Shown: one piece after another, positions 16,563 to 23,356 of the stretch | Layout of the letters: the number at the start of each line of letters is the position of its first letter | How positions within the stretch are numbered: position 1 is the stretch's first letter | Assembly (NCBI GenBank): GCA_022799755.1 | Contig: JAAWOU010000031.1 | Location: 1-35,963, forward strand | Source: Lachnospiraceae bacterium | GTDB lineage: Bacteria > Bacillota > Clostridia > Lachnospirales > Lachnospiraceae | DNA: 35,963 bases | Direction of reading: 5' to 3' | Notes under the pieces: generated by a model | What the model was told of the DNA's origin: nothing | Databases searched by the model: none | Seen by the model: the letters and a program-made list of their open reading frames with translations, nothing else | Made by a program: the position numbers and the translations under genes

Positions 16563-18284
16563 TTACTTAAAATCCTCATCGGTATAGCCATAGAAATCTC
16601 TCAAAGCATCTTTCATCTGCTGCTCCGCCACCGCAAACCGTTCATTTGCCAGCCGGTTCCACTCCGGCAGTTTGGACTTAATCTCATCCAGCCAGCCGTC
16701 AGAAGCACGCTTTGCCGTCATCTTGTCATCCGCATAATAGTAGTTCCACTCGTCCATGCACTGCTTTACGGCGCCGTCCTCCTGAATCGTTGAAGGATAT
16801 GTCTTTTCAGGCGCTTCCCAGATCTGGCCTGCCTCCCAGAGCTCCATACACTTCTTCCAGCCCGGCATATCCTTGCACCTTACATGAGTGTCAAGAGAAT
16901 ACCAGATCTCCATCTGCCTGTCAAATTCCTCGCCCGTTACAAAAGGAAGGGAATCATTGGCAGAAGTCCGCAATATTCCCCCTGCGTTGAACAGCTGATC
17001 CACTCTGGCCTGAGCCGCTTCCGTGGAGCCCACCCAGTAGGTGGCAAAGGTATACGCAAGCTTCAGCTTCTCTTCCTCGCTCTCGCTCAGCTCCGGATTG
17101 CCGTCATCCATAGCGTAATTGTGCACGGCAAGAGGATCCAGCACTATCCCTACGGTACTCCCCATGTAATCGGTAGCCGGTCTGGGGTACACATCCATGT
17201 TAAAGTCCGCCCGTCCTTCCTGAGCCTCCGAATTTGCATAAACACCTATATTCCAGGGATCGCCGTCCCAGGTCAGGACATAACCGTTAGCATAAAACCA
17301 ATGACCTGACCAGCCGTTCTGATCCATAATCTCTCCGGGAACGCCGCCTACATCATTCTGGGTCCACACCGTACTTTCCGCCCACTTGGGAATCAGGGAC
17401 AGCAAATCCTTTACCTCATCGGAATCCAGATTTACATGATCCCCCTCTCCGGAATAATTCAACATCATATAATTGATATCTTTGGTTCCTGTGTTTATCC
17501 ATTTCATGGGAATATCCATGGCTCCCCAGAAAGTCGTGTTATCCGCCTGAGAAATAAACAGGGTATAATCATCAATGGTCCAGTCGGGATCGGGAACATC
17601 AATATTATTCTGCTCCGCCAGATCTTTGTTTATAAATACGCCCCAGGGCACCATATACTGAGGAAGACCTGCCTGCATGCCGTAATAGTTCATCATATCC
17701 ATAATGGCAGGATTAAAGGACTGATATACCGGATCATCCGCAAACACGGAAAGATCTGCTGCAAGCCCTTTCTCCACATCCTCAATCAGGCTCTGCGTAG
17801 CCCAGATATCCGGATACTTCCCATGCTGCGCCTTGAAATTTTCCATCTGCTGAGACCAGGAGCCCTCCCAGTCTCCCATTGCAAGAAGATTGATTTTCAC
17901 ATTGGGGTAGGTTTCGTTAAACTTTTTGGCCATGGCATAAATAGATGCCACGTTGATGGCCGTAATATCCTCCGGCTCCCAGTTCTGATGGCCGATATCC
18001 TCATAATATTCTCCGTCGCCGGACCAGCACAGAATGGAAATATCCCCGCTAATGTTATGATCCAGTTCTATAAACGCCGCGGTATCCCCCTGTGTGTCCC
18101 CGCTGCTGTCTGCGGCATCATCTCCTGCACTGTCCCCGGCCTGTGCATTTCCCGATGTCGCTGCGGAATCTTTCGCCGTGGTGTCAGTTCCTCCCTTTTC
18201 TTCTCCGTTACCGCCACAGCCAGCCAGGCTTCCCATGGCCAGAGCCACTGTCAGGAACAATGCCGCTATTCTTTTCTTTTTCAT
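16563..18284 (-). CDS. Extracellular solute-binding lipoprotein (family 1 type)
   Basis: A 573-aa protein with a lipoprotein signal ending SLAGC (Cys23), a Gly/Ser/Asp/Thr-rich spacer (24-70), then a family 1 SBP fold: ILCWSGDGEYYED at its start, KKFNETYPNVKINLLAMGDW around 120-140, and Trp/Tyr-rich pocket segments throughout (WATQSLI, GMQAGLPQYMVPWGVFINKDL, GHWFYANGYVLTWDGD). Many aromatic residues fit an oligosaccharide ligand. It is the first gene of the operon, directly behind the predicted promoter and operator. The likely LacI-type regulator is encoded upstream. The ribosome binding site is modest (AGGG, 8 nt from ATG). Confidence 0.92.
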   Translation of the reverse strand: MKKKRIAALFLTVALAMGSLAGCGGNGEEKGGTDTTAKDSAATSGNAQAGDSAGDDAADSSGDTQGDTAAFIELDHNISGDISILCWSGDGEYYEDIGHQNWEPEDITAINVASIYAMAKKFNETYPNVKINLLAMGDWEGSWSQQMENFKAQHGKYPDIWATQSLIEDVEKGLAADLSVFADDPVYQSFNPAIMDMMNYYGMQAGLPQYMVPWGVFINKDLAEQNNIDVPDPDWTIDDYTLFISQADNTTFWGAMDIPMKWINTGTKDINYMMLNYSGEGDHVNLDSDEVKDLLSLIPKWAESTVWTQNDVGGVPGEIMDQNGWSGHWFYANGYVLTWDGDPWNIGVYANSEAQEGRADFNMDVYPRPATDYMGSTVGIVLDPLAVHNYAMDDGNPELSESEEEKLKLAYTFATYWVGSTEAAQARVDQLFNAGGILRTSANDSLPFVTGEEFDRQMEIWYSLDTHVRCKDMPGWKKCMELWEAGQIWEAPEKTYPSTIQEDGAVKQCMDEWNYYYADDKMTAKRASDGWLDEIKSKLPEWNRLANERFAVAEQQMKDALRDFYGYTDEDFK

Positions 18285-18340
18285 ATTGATACCCTGCCCT
18301 TCCTTTTATGCCTTTCACAAGCAATTTATAGTGTTTAAAA

Positions 18341-18354
18341 TGCAACCGGTTGTA
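18341..18354. promoter_or_regulatory. LacI-type operator O1
   Basis: TGCAACCGGTTGTA is a near-perfect palindrome centred on CpG (18347/18348), the usual centre for LacI-family operators. It covers about +2 to +15 of the predicted operon transcript, so occupancy would block transcription start or early elongation. It shares the core GCAACCG(G/A)TTG with the site at 18538-18553, which supports a single regulator binding both. Confidence 0.65.
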
Positions 18355-18362
18355 CTTATAAC

Positions 18363-18391
18363 AGAATAGCACTATACCAAAATATTTTCAA
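18363..18391 (-). promoter_or_regulatory. Predicted sigma-A promoter of the sugar operon
   Basis: On the minus strand, -35 TTGAAA (18386-18391) and -10 TATTCT (18363-18368) are separated by 17 bp. Start is expected near 18356, leaving a leader of about 70 nt before the SBP gene. The next bases form operator O1. Confidence 0.55.
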
Positions 18392-18491
18392 TAGTGAAAA
18401 TCATATATTTTTCAATTCATCAATTATACACATATTTTTCATTAGATAATTGTATATATTTGACAATTCTGTAAAGTAAATCCAAGACTTC

Positions 18492-18563
18492 TCAGCTGAT
18501 GTCTTCGTTCTCCAGGTTTATGTATATTCGATATATAGCGCAACCGATTGCGCAAATTGGCAT
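18492..18563 (-). CDS. Possible 23-codon ORF overlapping operator O2
   Basis: ATG at 18563 has GGGAGGGG four bases ahead, better than many real genes here, and the frame runs 23 codons to TGA. The palindrome O2 lies inside codons 3-8. No family is recognisable. It could be a leader peptide or chance; the ribosome binding site is the only support. Confidence 0.2.
   Translation of the reverse strand: MPICAIGCAIYRIYINLENEDIS
18538..18553. promoter_or_regulatory. LacI-type operator O2
   Basis: GCGCAACCGATTGCGC is a 16-bp palindrome with one mismatched pair and a central CpG (18545/18546), a classical LacI/GalR-family operator form. It lies 198 bp upstream of O1 centre to centre, close to 19 helical turns, which suits a DNA loop. 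It is 162 bp past the regulator's stop codon, upstream of the operon promoter. Confidence 0.7.
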
Positions 18564-18715
18564 AGTACCCCTCCCTATATCTGCACAGACAGCCTGTCCA
18601 TACCATCCGCGCATTTCGAAAACAACCGGGGAATCTGTTCATCCAATCGGGCAGAAGAATCGGCCTGCATGCTGTATTAACAGCAAAATTCCACCGGGGG
18701 ACTGCGCACAGAAAA

Positions 18716-19777
18716 TCACCGGGGTTGAGGCGCCATTCCTGTACTCCCCCCCTGCACCAGCACCGGTTCGATCATCCGCAGCATATCCCCTTTCTCGCCC
18801 CGGATGGCAGCCAGCGCCGTCTCAATCAGCACGCTTCCCATCTCCTCGTAGTTGTATCCCACAGTGGTGAGCCTGGGAGCCATCATTCCCGCCAGCGTAT
18901 TGTCGCATCCCACCACGGAAATATCCTCAGGGATCCGGTAGCCCCGTTCCTTCAGACATTTTATCACACCGGTTGCCACCATATCGTTTACCGCAATCAC
19001 CGCCGTCATGGATACTCCCGCATCCAGCATCCGGCCCATCAGACGGTATCCGCCGTCTCCGTCATAGTCTCCCTGCTCCGAGACCAGATCGGGGCGATAG
19101 GGTATTTTGTGGCGCCTGAGGATCTGCCTGTAGTGCACGGCTTTCTCATAGGTGCCCAGAATGTCCATGTACCCTCCCAGCAGTGCAATGTCCCGGTGCC
19201 CCAGGGATATCAGATGCTCCATCAGAATTTCAATGCTCTTGATGTGATCTGCCCGAACCACCTGACAGCGGGCTCCGTCCAGCTTTCCCGTTATGATTAC
19301 TGGAACATAGTCCATTATGCGGTTTACCTCGTCCACATATTCCACATCCGAGACCAGCCTGGACACCATGCCGTCGATGAGAATCACAGCCTCCATCTGC
19401 AGGGTCAGCATTTTTTCCAGCATGCGAATCTGTTCCGCCATACCGCCCCCTTTGGGCTGATTGAAAACCACCACTATGTATCCCGCCTCCTGGGCGGCTT
19501 TCTCGCAGTAAAAAAATAATTCGGCATAATAGGGATTCCGAATATCCGCCACCACAATGCCGATGAGCCGGCTCCGGGCCTCGGCCAGCCCCTGGGCCAG
19601 GGCATTTGGCCTGAAATTGTACTTTTCCGCCAAATCCATAATCCTGCGTTTTGTCTTCGCGCTGACTCTGTTGCTGTCGTTCAGCGCCCTGGATACGGTG
19701 GATGCAGATACCCCCGCTTCTTTGGCGATATCGTAAATCGTTACCGGCCGTCCTTCACTGTTTACTTTCCCTGGCAC
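18716..19777 (-). CDS. LacI/GalR-family transcriptional regulator
   Basis: Start is a GTG at 19777 with GAGGAG seven bases ahead. It encodes 353 aa. The N-terminal HTH and hinge occupy about 12-70 (TIYDIAKEAGVSASTVSRALN, then YNFRPNALAQGLA), followed by a periplasmic-binding-protein-like sensor domain with IGIVVADIRNPYYAELF, LGHRDIALLGG and VIAVNDMVATGVIKCL. It most likely represses the downstream same-strand sugar operon through O1 and O2 and is released by the imported sugar or its phosphate. The effector is unknown. The last residues (GSTGMAPQPR) match the usual end of the family, so the gene is complete. Confidence 0.92.
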   Translation of the reverse strand: MPGKVNSEGRPVTIYDIAKEAGVSASTVSRALNDSNRVSAKTKRRIMDLAEKYNFRPNALAQGLAEARSRLIGIVVADIRNPYYAELFFYCEKAAQEAGYIVVVFNQPKGGGMAEQIRMLEKMLTLQMEAVILIDGMVSRLVSDVEYVDEVNRIMDYVPVIITGKLDGARCQVVRADHIKSIEILMEHLISLGHRDIALLGGYMDILGTYEKAVHYRQILRRHKIPYRPDLVSEQGDYDGDGGYRLMGRMLDAGVSMTAVIAVNDMVATGVIKCLKERGYRIPEDISVVGCDNTLAGMMAPRLTTVGYNYEEMGSVLIETALAAIRGEKGDMLRMIEPVLVQGGSTGMAPQPR

Positions 19778-19841
19778 TTGTATCTCCTCGCTTTATGTTT
19801 TTTCCGTCCTGCCTGTCTGTAATCCAAAATCGCTTATGGAC

Positions 19842-19870
19842 ATTGTAGACCTTAATCCGGAGAATTGCAA
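19842..19870 (-). promoter_or_regulatory. Predicted promoter of the lacI-type gene
   Basis: On the minus strand, -35 TTGCAA (19865-19870) and -10 TACAAT (19842-19847) have 17-bp spacing. The expected start is near 19835, about 58 nt before the GTG start codon. The structured element at 19878-19989 lies just upstream. Confidence 0.55.
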
Positions 19871-19877
19871 TAAGAAA

Positions 19878-19989
19878 TCAAATACCCCGCTGCAGAGCCG
19901 AAAGTGTCCTTCGGGCACTTTGGTATTTGACCCTCGCGGCATTCGTCAAATGTGCATGCAAGCATGCCCACTTGACTCATTGCTCGCGG
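19878..19989. repeat. Structured intergenic element with nested hairpins (dispersed-repeat candidate)
   Basis: A 9-bp inverted repeat TCAAATACC (19878-19886) / GGTATTTGA (19922-19930) encloses a hairpin AAAGTGTCC-TTC-GGGCACTTT (19901-19921). A second imperfect hairpin (19945-19976) has GCATGC-AA-GCATGC at its tip and GTCAA/TTGAC at its base. The heptamer CTCGCGG is repeated at 19933 and 19983. The stretch lies between the inferred promoter of the lacI-type gene and that of bceA, and encodes nothing credible. I have a vague impression of similar sequences elsewhere in Lachnospiraceae intergenic regions, but this is not checked. It may be a miniature mobile element, a REP-like repeat or a small structured RNA. 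Confidence 0.5.
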
Positions 19990-20013
19990 GAATAAACAGA
20001 TGGTCCTGGGGGT

Positions 20014-20033
20014 ATCTTTCAAAAAAGAAAGAT
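20014..20033. promoter_or_regulatory. Inverted repeat upstream of the bceA promoter
   Basis: ATCTTTC-A6-GAAAGAT is a perfect 7-bp inverted repeat located about 55-73 bp before the predicted start site of the transporter genes. Bce-type regulators bind inverted repeats in this zone, so it is a candidate site for the regulator encoded at 2098. The sequence does not match the B. subtilis BceR box that I know, and a weak terminator stem is the alternative. Confidence 0.3.
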
Positions 20034-20071
20034 TAACGCAAGGAAACCTGATACCATCCCCCGGCCATATC

Positions 20072-20080
20072 TGCTATAAT
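20072..20080 (+). promoter_or_regulatory. Extended -10 promoter of the bceAB-like genes
   Basis: TGCTATAAT is a consensus extended -10. The -35 region is poor at any proper spacing (TACCAT at 17 bp), typical of an activator-dependent promoter. Start is expected near 20087, giving a leader of about 88 nt. Confidence 0.5.
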
Positions 20081-20174
20081 GCTGACATGGAAAGGCATCA
20101 TGTCGCCTTTTGATTCCAGGTGCACATAAGCACGGGAAATGGCGGGCCCTATGGCCCTCAGGGAGGTCAGGACA

Positions 20175-20945
20175 ATGGAACAACACTATATTCAGGTATG
20201 CGATGTGGAAAAATACTACGGGCACGGTACGGCTGCCGCCAAGGCCGTGGACCGGGTCAGTTTCCATGTGGAAAAAGGCGAGTTCGTGGGAGTCATGGGG
20301 GCCTCCGGCTCCGGCAAGACCACGCTCTTAAACATGCTCTCCACCATCGACAGCGTCACCGCCGGGCATATTTATTATGAGAATACGGACATAACGGAAC
20401 TGTCTGAAAACAAATTATCCGAATTTCGAAAGAACAATCTGGGCTTTGTCTTCCAGGAGTACAATCTGCTGGACACCCTCACCATTGAGGAGAACATCTA
20501 TCTGGCCCTGAGTCTCCATGAACGGGAGAAACAGGAGATTCAAAACCGCTGTCAGGAGATGCTTAAACTCCTGGGGATAGAGGACATCAAAGGCAAGTTC
20601 CCCTACCAGGTCTCCGGGGGGCAGAAGCAGCGCTGCGCCTGCGCCAGGGCCCTGGTAAACCGCCCGAAACTGCTGCTTGCCGACGAGCCCACCGGTGCCC
20701 TGGACTCCCGGTCGGCCCAGACGCTTCTGGAAACCTTTACGGACATGAACCGGAAGCTTTCGGCAACCATCTTCATGGTGACCCACGACGCTTTTTCTGC
20801 CAGCTACTGCGGACGCATCCTGTTTTTAAAGGACGGACAGATCTTCCATGAACTGCGCCGGGGCGGCAGGAGCCGCCGTGAATTTCTAAACGAAATACTG
20901 GACGTACTGTCCCTGACAGGAGGTGAGCTCTCCGATGTTTGCTAA
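20175..20945 (+). CDS. ABC transporter ATP-binding protein, BceA-like
   Basis: Start at ATG 20175 with GGGAGGT seven bases ahead; longer in-frame starts have no site. The protein has 256 aa. It contains Walker A GASGSGKTT (42-50), a Q-loop (FVFQEYNLLD, about 92-100), signature VSGGQ (146-150), Walker B LLLADEPTGALD (166 onward) and an H-loop in MVTHD. This is the MacB/LolD-like class paired with FtsX-type permeases, and the sequence is of BceA type, exporting or freeing targets of antimicrobial peptides. The stop overlaps the permease start. It should work with the permease that follows, which is damaged, so its role in this strain is doubtful. Confidence 0.92.
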   Translation: MEQHYIQVCDVEKYYGHGTAAAKAVDRVSFHVEKGEFVGVMGASGSGKTTLLNMLSTIDSVTAGHIYYENTDITELSENKLSEFRKNNLGFVFQEYNLLDTLTIEENIYLALSLHEREKQEIQNRCQEMLKLLGIEDIKGKFPYQVSGGQKQRCACARALVNRPKLLLADEPTGALDSRSAQTLLETFTDMNRKLSATIFMVTHDAFSASYCGRILFLKDGQIFHELRRGGRSRREFLNEILDVLSLTGGELSDVC

Positions 20946-22580
20946 GCTTGCCCTGCGCAATGTGATGCGCTCCGCCAGGGATTATCTGGTGTATTTCCTT
21001 ACCATGACGGTGGTGTCCGCCATCATGTTCGCTTTCCACTCGCTGATTTTCTCCGAGGATGTGCAAAGGCTGTTTGAGCTGGCGGAAATCCTCATGGTCA
21101 TGATCGGCCTTGCCACTTTCTTCGTAGTCCTGATCATGGCATGGCTGATCAACTACATGGTGCGCTTCATCCTGGAAAAAAGGAGCCGTGAATTCGGCAT
21201 CTATCTGCTGATCGGCATGAAGAAGAAACAAATCTCTCGTCTGTACATGCGGGAGAGCCTGCTGCTGGGAGCCGCGGCTTTTGCCGGAGGACTGGTTTTC
21301 GGCATGCTGCTGCAGCAGATTCTGCTGGCGATTCTGTACAGCTGCGTCATGATGGAGTACCGCTTCCGGCTGGAATGGAGCACGGGCTGTCTGCTCACCA
21401 CAGCCGCCTGCTACGGCGGATGCTATCTGCTGGCGATCCTGCGCTGCCGGCTGAAATTTCGCAAGATGAACATACATGCCCTGATGAACAGCCAGAAGCA
21501 GAATGAAAAGATCCGGGAGTCCCACGAGCAGGCCAAGCGTCTGCTCCTGCCCCTGTCCGGTCTGTTCCTGTTGGCCTTTGCGCTGTTTTTGTTCTTCTTC
21601 AAGGCGGCACCCTGAACCGGAACACGCTGGGCATGGACGAGGCCTGGGCCTACTATGATTACGACACCTATATCGCCCTGTCCGATTACAACCGCCTCCG
21701 GGAGATGGCAGGGCTGCTGCCCGTGGAATTAGGGGAAGAGGAATATCTGCTGCACCTAAAAGAACGGGTCTGGAACGAAACCGGGGACTTCACCGGAGAG
21801 CTGGAGATCACAGGAAAGCCCCCGGAGGACTCCGAGACTGCCTCCGGAAAGCCCCGGGACGCGGGGAAAACCCTATGCCTGAAATCCGCAGGCGTCCGCA
21901 CGGAGCCCATCTCCCAGGACGGTCACAACGGCGCTGATTACCTTCTTGTAGTCTCCGATCGGACTGCAGAGCGCATGAAACCCTATTACCGGCTGCTCCT
22001 GGCCAATTTAAACGGCCCCGCCCCCGGCGATCTGCTGCGGAAGCTGGACGCGCTCGCCTCTCCCGAAAGCATCACGGACTTTGACGGCCATCTCGAAAGC
22101 CTGTACATGGCCAGCGGAACCGATAATATCGTAGTATATGTAGTCCAAAACGTAGTCAGAGACATCACCATCCCGGAGGTAAAGTTCCTGCTGTCCTCCA
22201 TCATCTTCGCTCTGGTCTACATCGGCCTGGTCTTCGTCTGTGTGGCGCTGACCGTGCTCTCCGTGCAGCAGCTCTCGGATTCCGCCAAATACCGGTTCCG
22301 CTATCAGGTGCTGCACCAGATCGGGCTGAGCCACCGGGAGATTTCAAGGGTCATCTTAAAGCAATTGGCAGGCTTCTACCTCTGCCCCGTTCTGCTCGCG
22401 GCTGTGATCAGCGGCACAATGGCAGTGTATTTGGGCTGGAAGTTCAATTTCCACACCGGCACCCACACGGCTGCAGCGTGGTATTTCGGGCTGGCTTTCC
22501 TGCTGTTTTCCAGTGTGTACCTGATTTACTTTACGGTGACCTATGTAGGCTTTCTCAGGAATGTCCTGACGAAAGATTAA
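20935..22580 (+). pseudogene. BceB-like FtsX-family permease, frameshifted and apparently internally deleted
   Basis: The first frame starts at ATG 20935 (AGGAGGTGA ahead, overlapping the bceA-like stop) and stops at 21615; the homologous remainder continues in another frame, visible from about 21600 to 22580. The frames join near 21603 if one G is restored in the short G-run (giving KGGTLNRN). The first part has five TMs (SRARDYLVYFLTMT-like start, then EKRSREFGIYLLIGMKKKQISRL). The second has an extracellular domain (YDTYIALSDYNRL onward) and three TMs. BceB proteins have ten TMs with the extracellular domain after TM7, so two TMs and the domain start seem missing: a deletion junction as well as a shift. 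If both parts are made they could still associate, but loss of function is likelier. Confidence 0.75.
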
Positions 22581-22622
22581 GGCAGGGCTTGCAGCCCTCC
22601 CGCCCCCACATGAACAGACATT

Positions 22623-22675
22623 AAAAAAGAGCGCTGCCCACAGCATCCCGTTTGCTGCCGGCAGCGCTTTTTTTC
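22623..22675. terminator. Bidirectional rho-independent terminator
   Basis: AGCGCTGCC (22630-22638) pairs with GGCAGCGCT (22660-22668), flanked by AAAAAAG on the left and seven T on the right. It can stop transcription from the permease (+) and from the small gene pair (-), which converge here. Confidence 0.85.
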
Positions 22676-22684
22676 AGGGATGGC

Positions 22685-23116
22685 TTAAAGGATCTTCCCC
22701 TCCCGGTAACACTCCCGGATATAATCCCGGGGCTGATAATAAAAGTCCGAATTATAATTCGAGATAGAACGGTCTATCCAGGAGGAATACACTTCCAGCA
22801 ATGTCCCGATCACATCCCCCCCGCATACGTCCTCTATTAGACGTTCGTAGACTTCACCCACGGTCCAATAATCCGGAACCAGGTATTTGCAGGCTTTTTC
22901 ATTGTCGAAATCCCCGCAGGGCAGTTTGCAGCGAATGACGAATTCATCGGCTGTCTTTTCTATGGGCTCACAGTGGAAGACATCCGCATATTCATAGATG
23001 CGCCTCAGATTCTTTTCTCCGATCCCCGCCACCACCTCAGACCGCCTCAGCTTCTGCCTTCTGCCAATGAATTCTATCAGACTGCAGGTAAAAAAAAGAT
23101 TGCTGTCATTCTTCAT
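22685..23116 (-). CDS. Unrecognised 143-aa protein, second gene of a small pair
   Basis: Start preferred at ATG 23116, with GAGGTGG close ahead, over the in-frame ATG at 23128; it overlaps the preceding gene by 11 nt. The protein has 143 aa, is soluble and has no signal or TM. Notable segments are LFFTCSLIEFIGRRQKLRR near the start, EVVAGIGEKNLRRIYEYADVFHCE, a Phe-Asp-Asn segment (DFDNEKACKYLVPDYWTVG) and a C-terminal YYQPRDYIRECYREGKIL. I believe similar proteins occur in other Lachnospiraceae in pairs like this, but no function is known to me. The tight overlap of two small genes with their own promoter recalls toxin-antitoxin pairs; that is a guess. Confidence 0.7.
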   Translation of the reverse strand: MKNDSNLFFTCSLIEFIGRRQKLRRSEVVAGIGEKNLRRIYEYADVFHCEPIEKTADEFVIRCKLPCGDFDNEKACKYLVPDYWTVGEVYERLIEDVCGGDVIGTLLEVYSSWIDRSISNYNSDFYYQPRDYIRECYREGKIL

Positions 23117-23297
23117 GGCCCACCTCATACCCTTTCACAAAAGCCAGCGTCGACAGCGCATTCACGGTATGGAAACTGATCTGATGCGTCGGCCGCTTGA
23201 ACTTTGCCAATGCCCAGAAAGCCTCCCGTGAAATCCTGCCGTCCGCAAAATTCTGCACATAGTTAAAAATCGTATCATTTGCCATAGGGCCTGTCAT
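23106..23297 (-). CDS. Unrecognised 63-aa protein, first gene of a small pair
   Basis: ATG at 23297 has AGGAG four bases ahead. The protein has 63 aa, with a helical pattern and a central SREAFWALAKFKRPTHQISF motif, then NALSTLAFVKGYEVGHEE. No family is recognised. Its end overlaps the start of the 143-aa gene, and a plausible promoter sits just upstream, so the two form an independent two-gene unit ended by the terminator at 22623-22675. Confidence 0.65.
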   Translation of the reverse strand: MTGPMANDTIFNYVQNFADGRISREAFWALAKFKRPTHQISFHTVNALSTLAFVKGYEVGHEE

Positions 23298-23326
23298 TCC
23301 ACTCCTGTTCCATCCCTTTCGCTCCC

Positions 23327-23356
23327 TATATAATGCCTATCCGGCATCTGTCTCAA
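23327..23356 (-). promoter_or_regulatory. Predicted promoter of the small gene pair
   Basis: On the minus strand, -35 TTGAGA (23351-23356) and -10 TATATA (23327-23332) are 18 bp apart. The -35 overlaps the stop of the EamA gene. Confidence 0.45.

Larger units (their letters stand above)
18285..18715 (-). promoter_or_regulatory. Regulatory intergenic region between lacI-type gene and sugar operon
   Basis: A 431-nt gene-free stretch. The part next to the operon (18340-18480) is strikingly AT-rich compared with the rest of the window and holds one inferred promoter and one operator; a second operator lies at 18538-18553. The lacI-proximal part shows short hairpins (for example around 18585-18600) without T-runs, so no terminator for the regulator gene is evident. 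Confidence 0.6.

Noticed and set aside
18442..18642. 66-codon minus-strand ORF in the regulatory region
   Set aside because: It has no ribosome binding site and crosses both the AT-rich region and operator O2.
19836..20036. 66-codon + strand ORF between lacI-type and bceA-like genes
   Set aside because: It runs through the hairpin element, has no ribosome binding site and no protein-like pattern.
21595..21620. Programmed ribosomal frameshift in the permease
   Set aside because: No slippery heptamer or downstream pseudoknot is evident, and a domain also appears missing at the junction; mutation explains it better.
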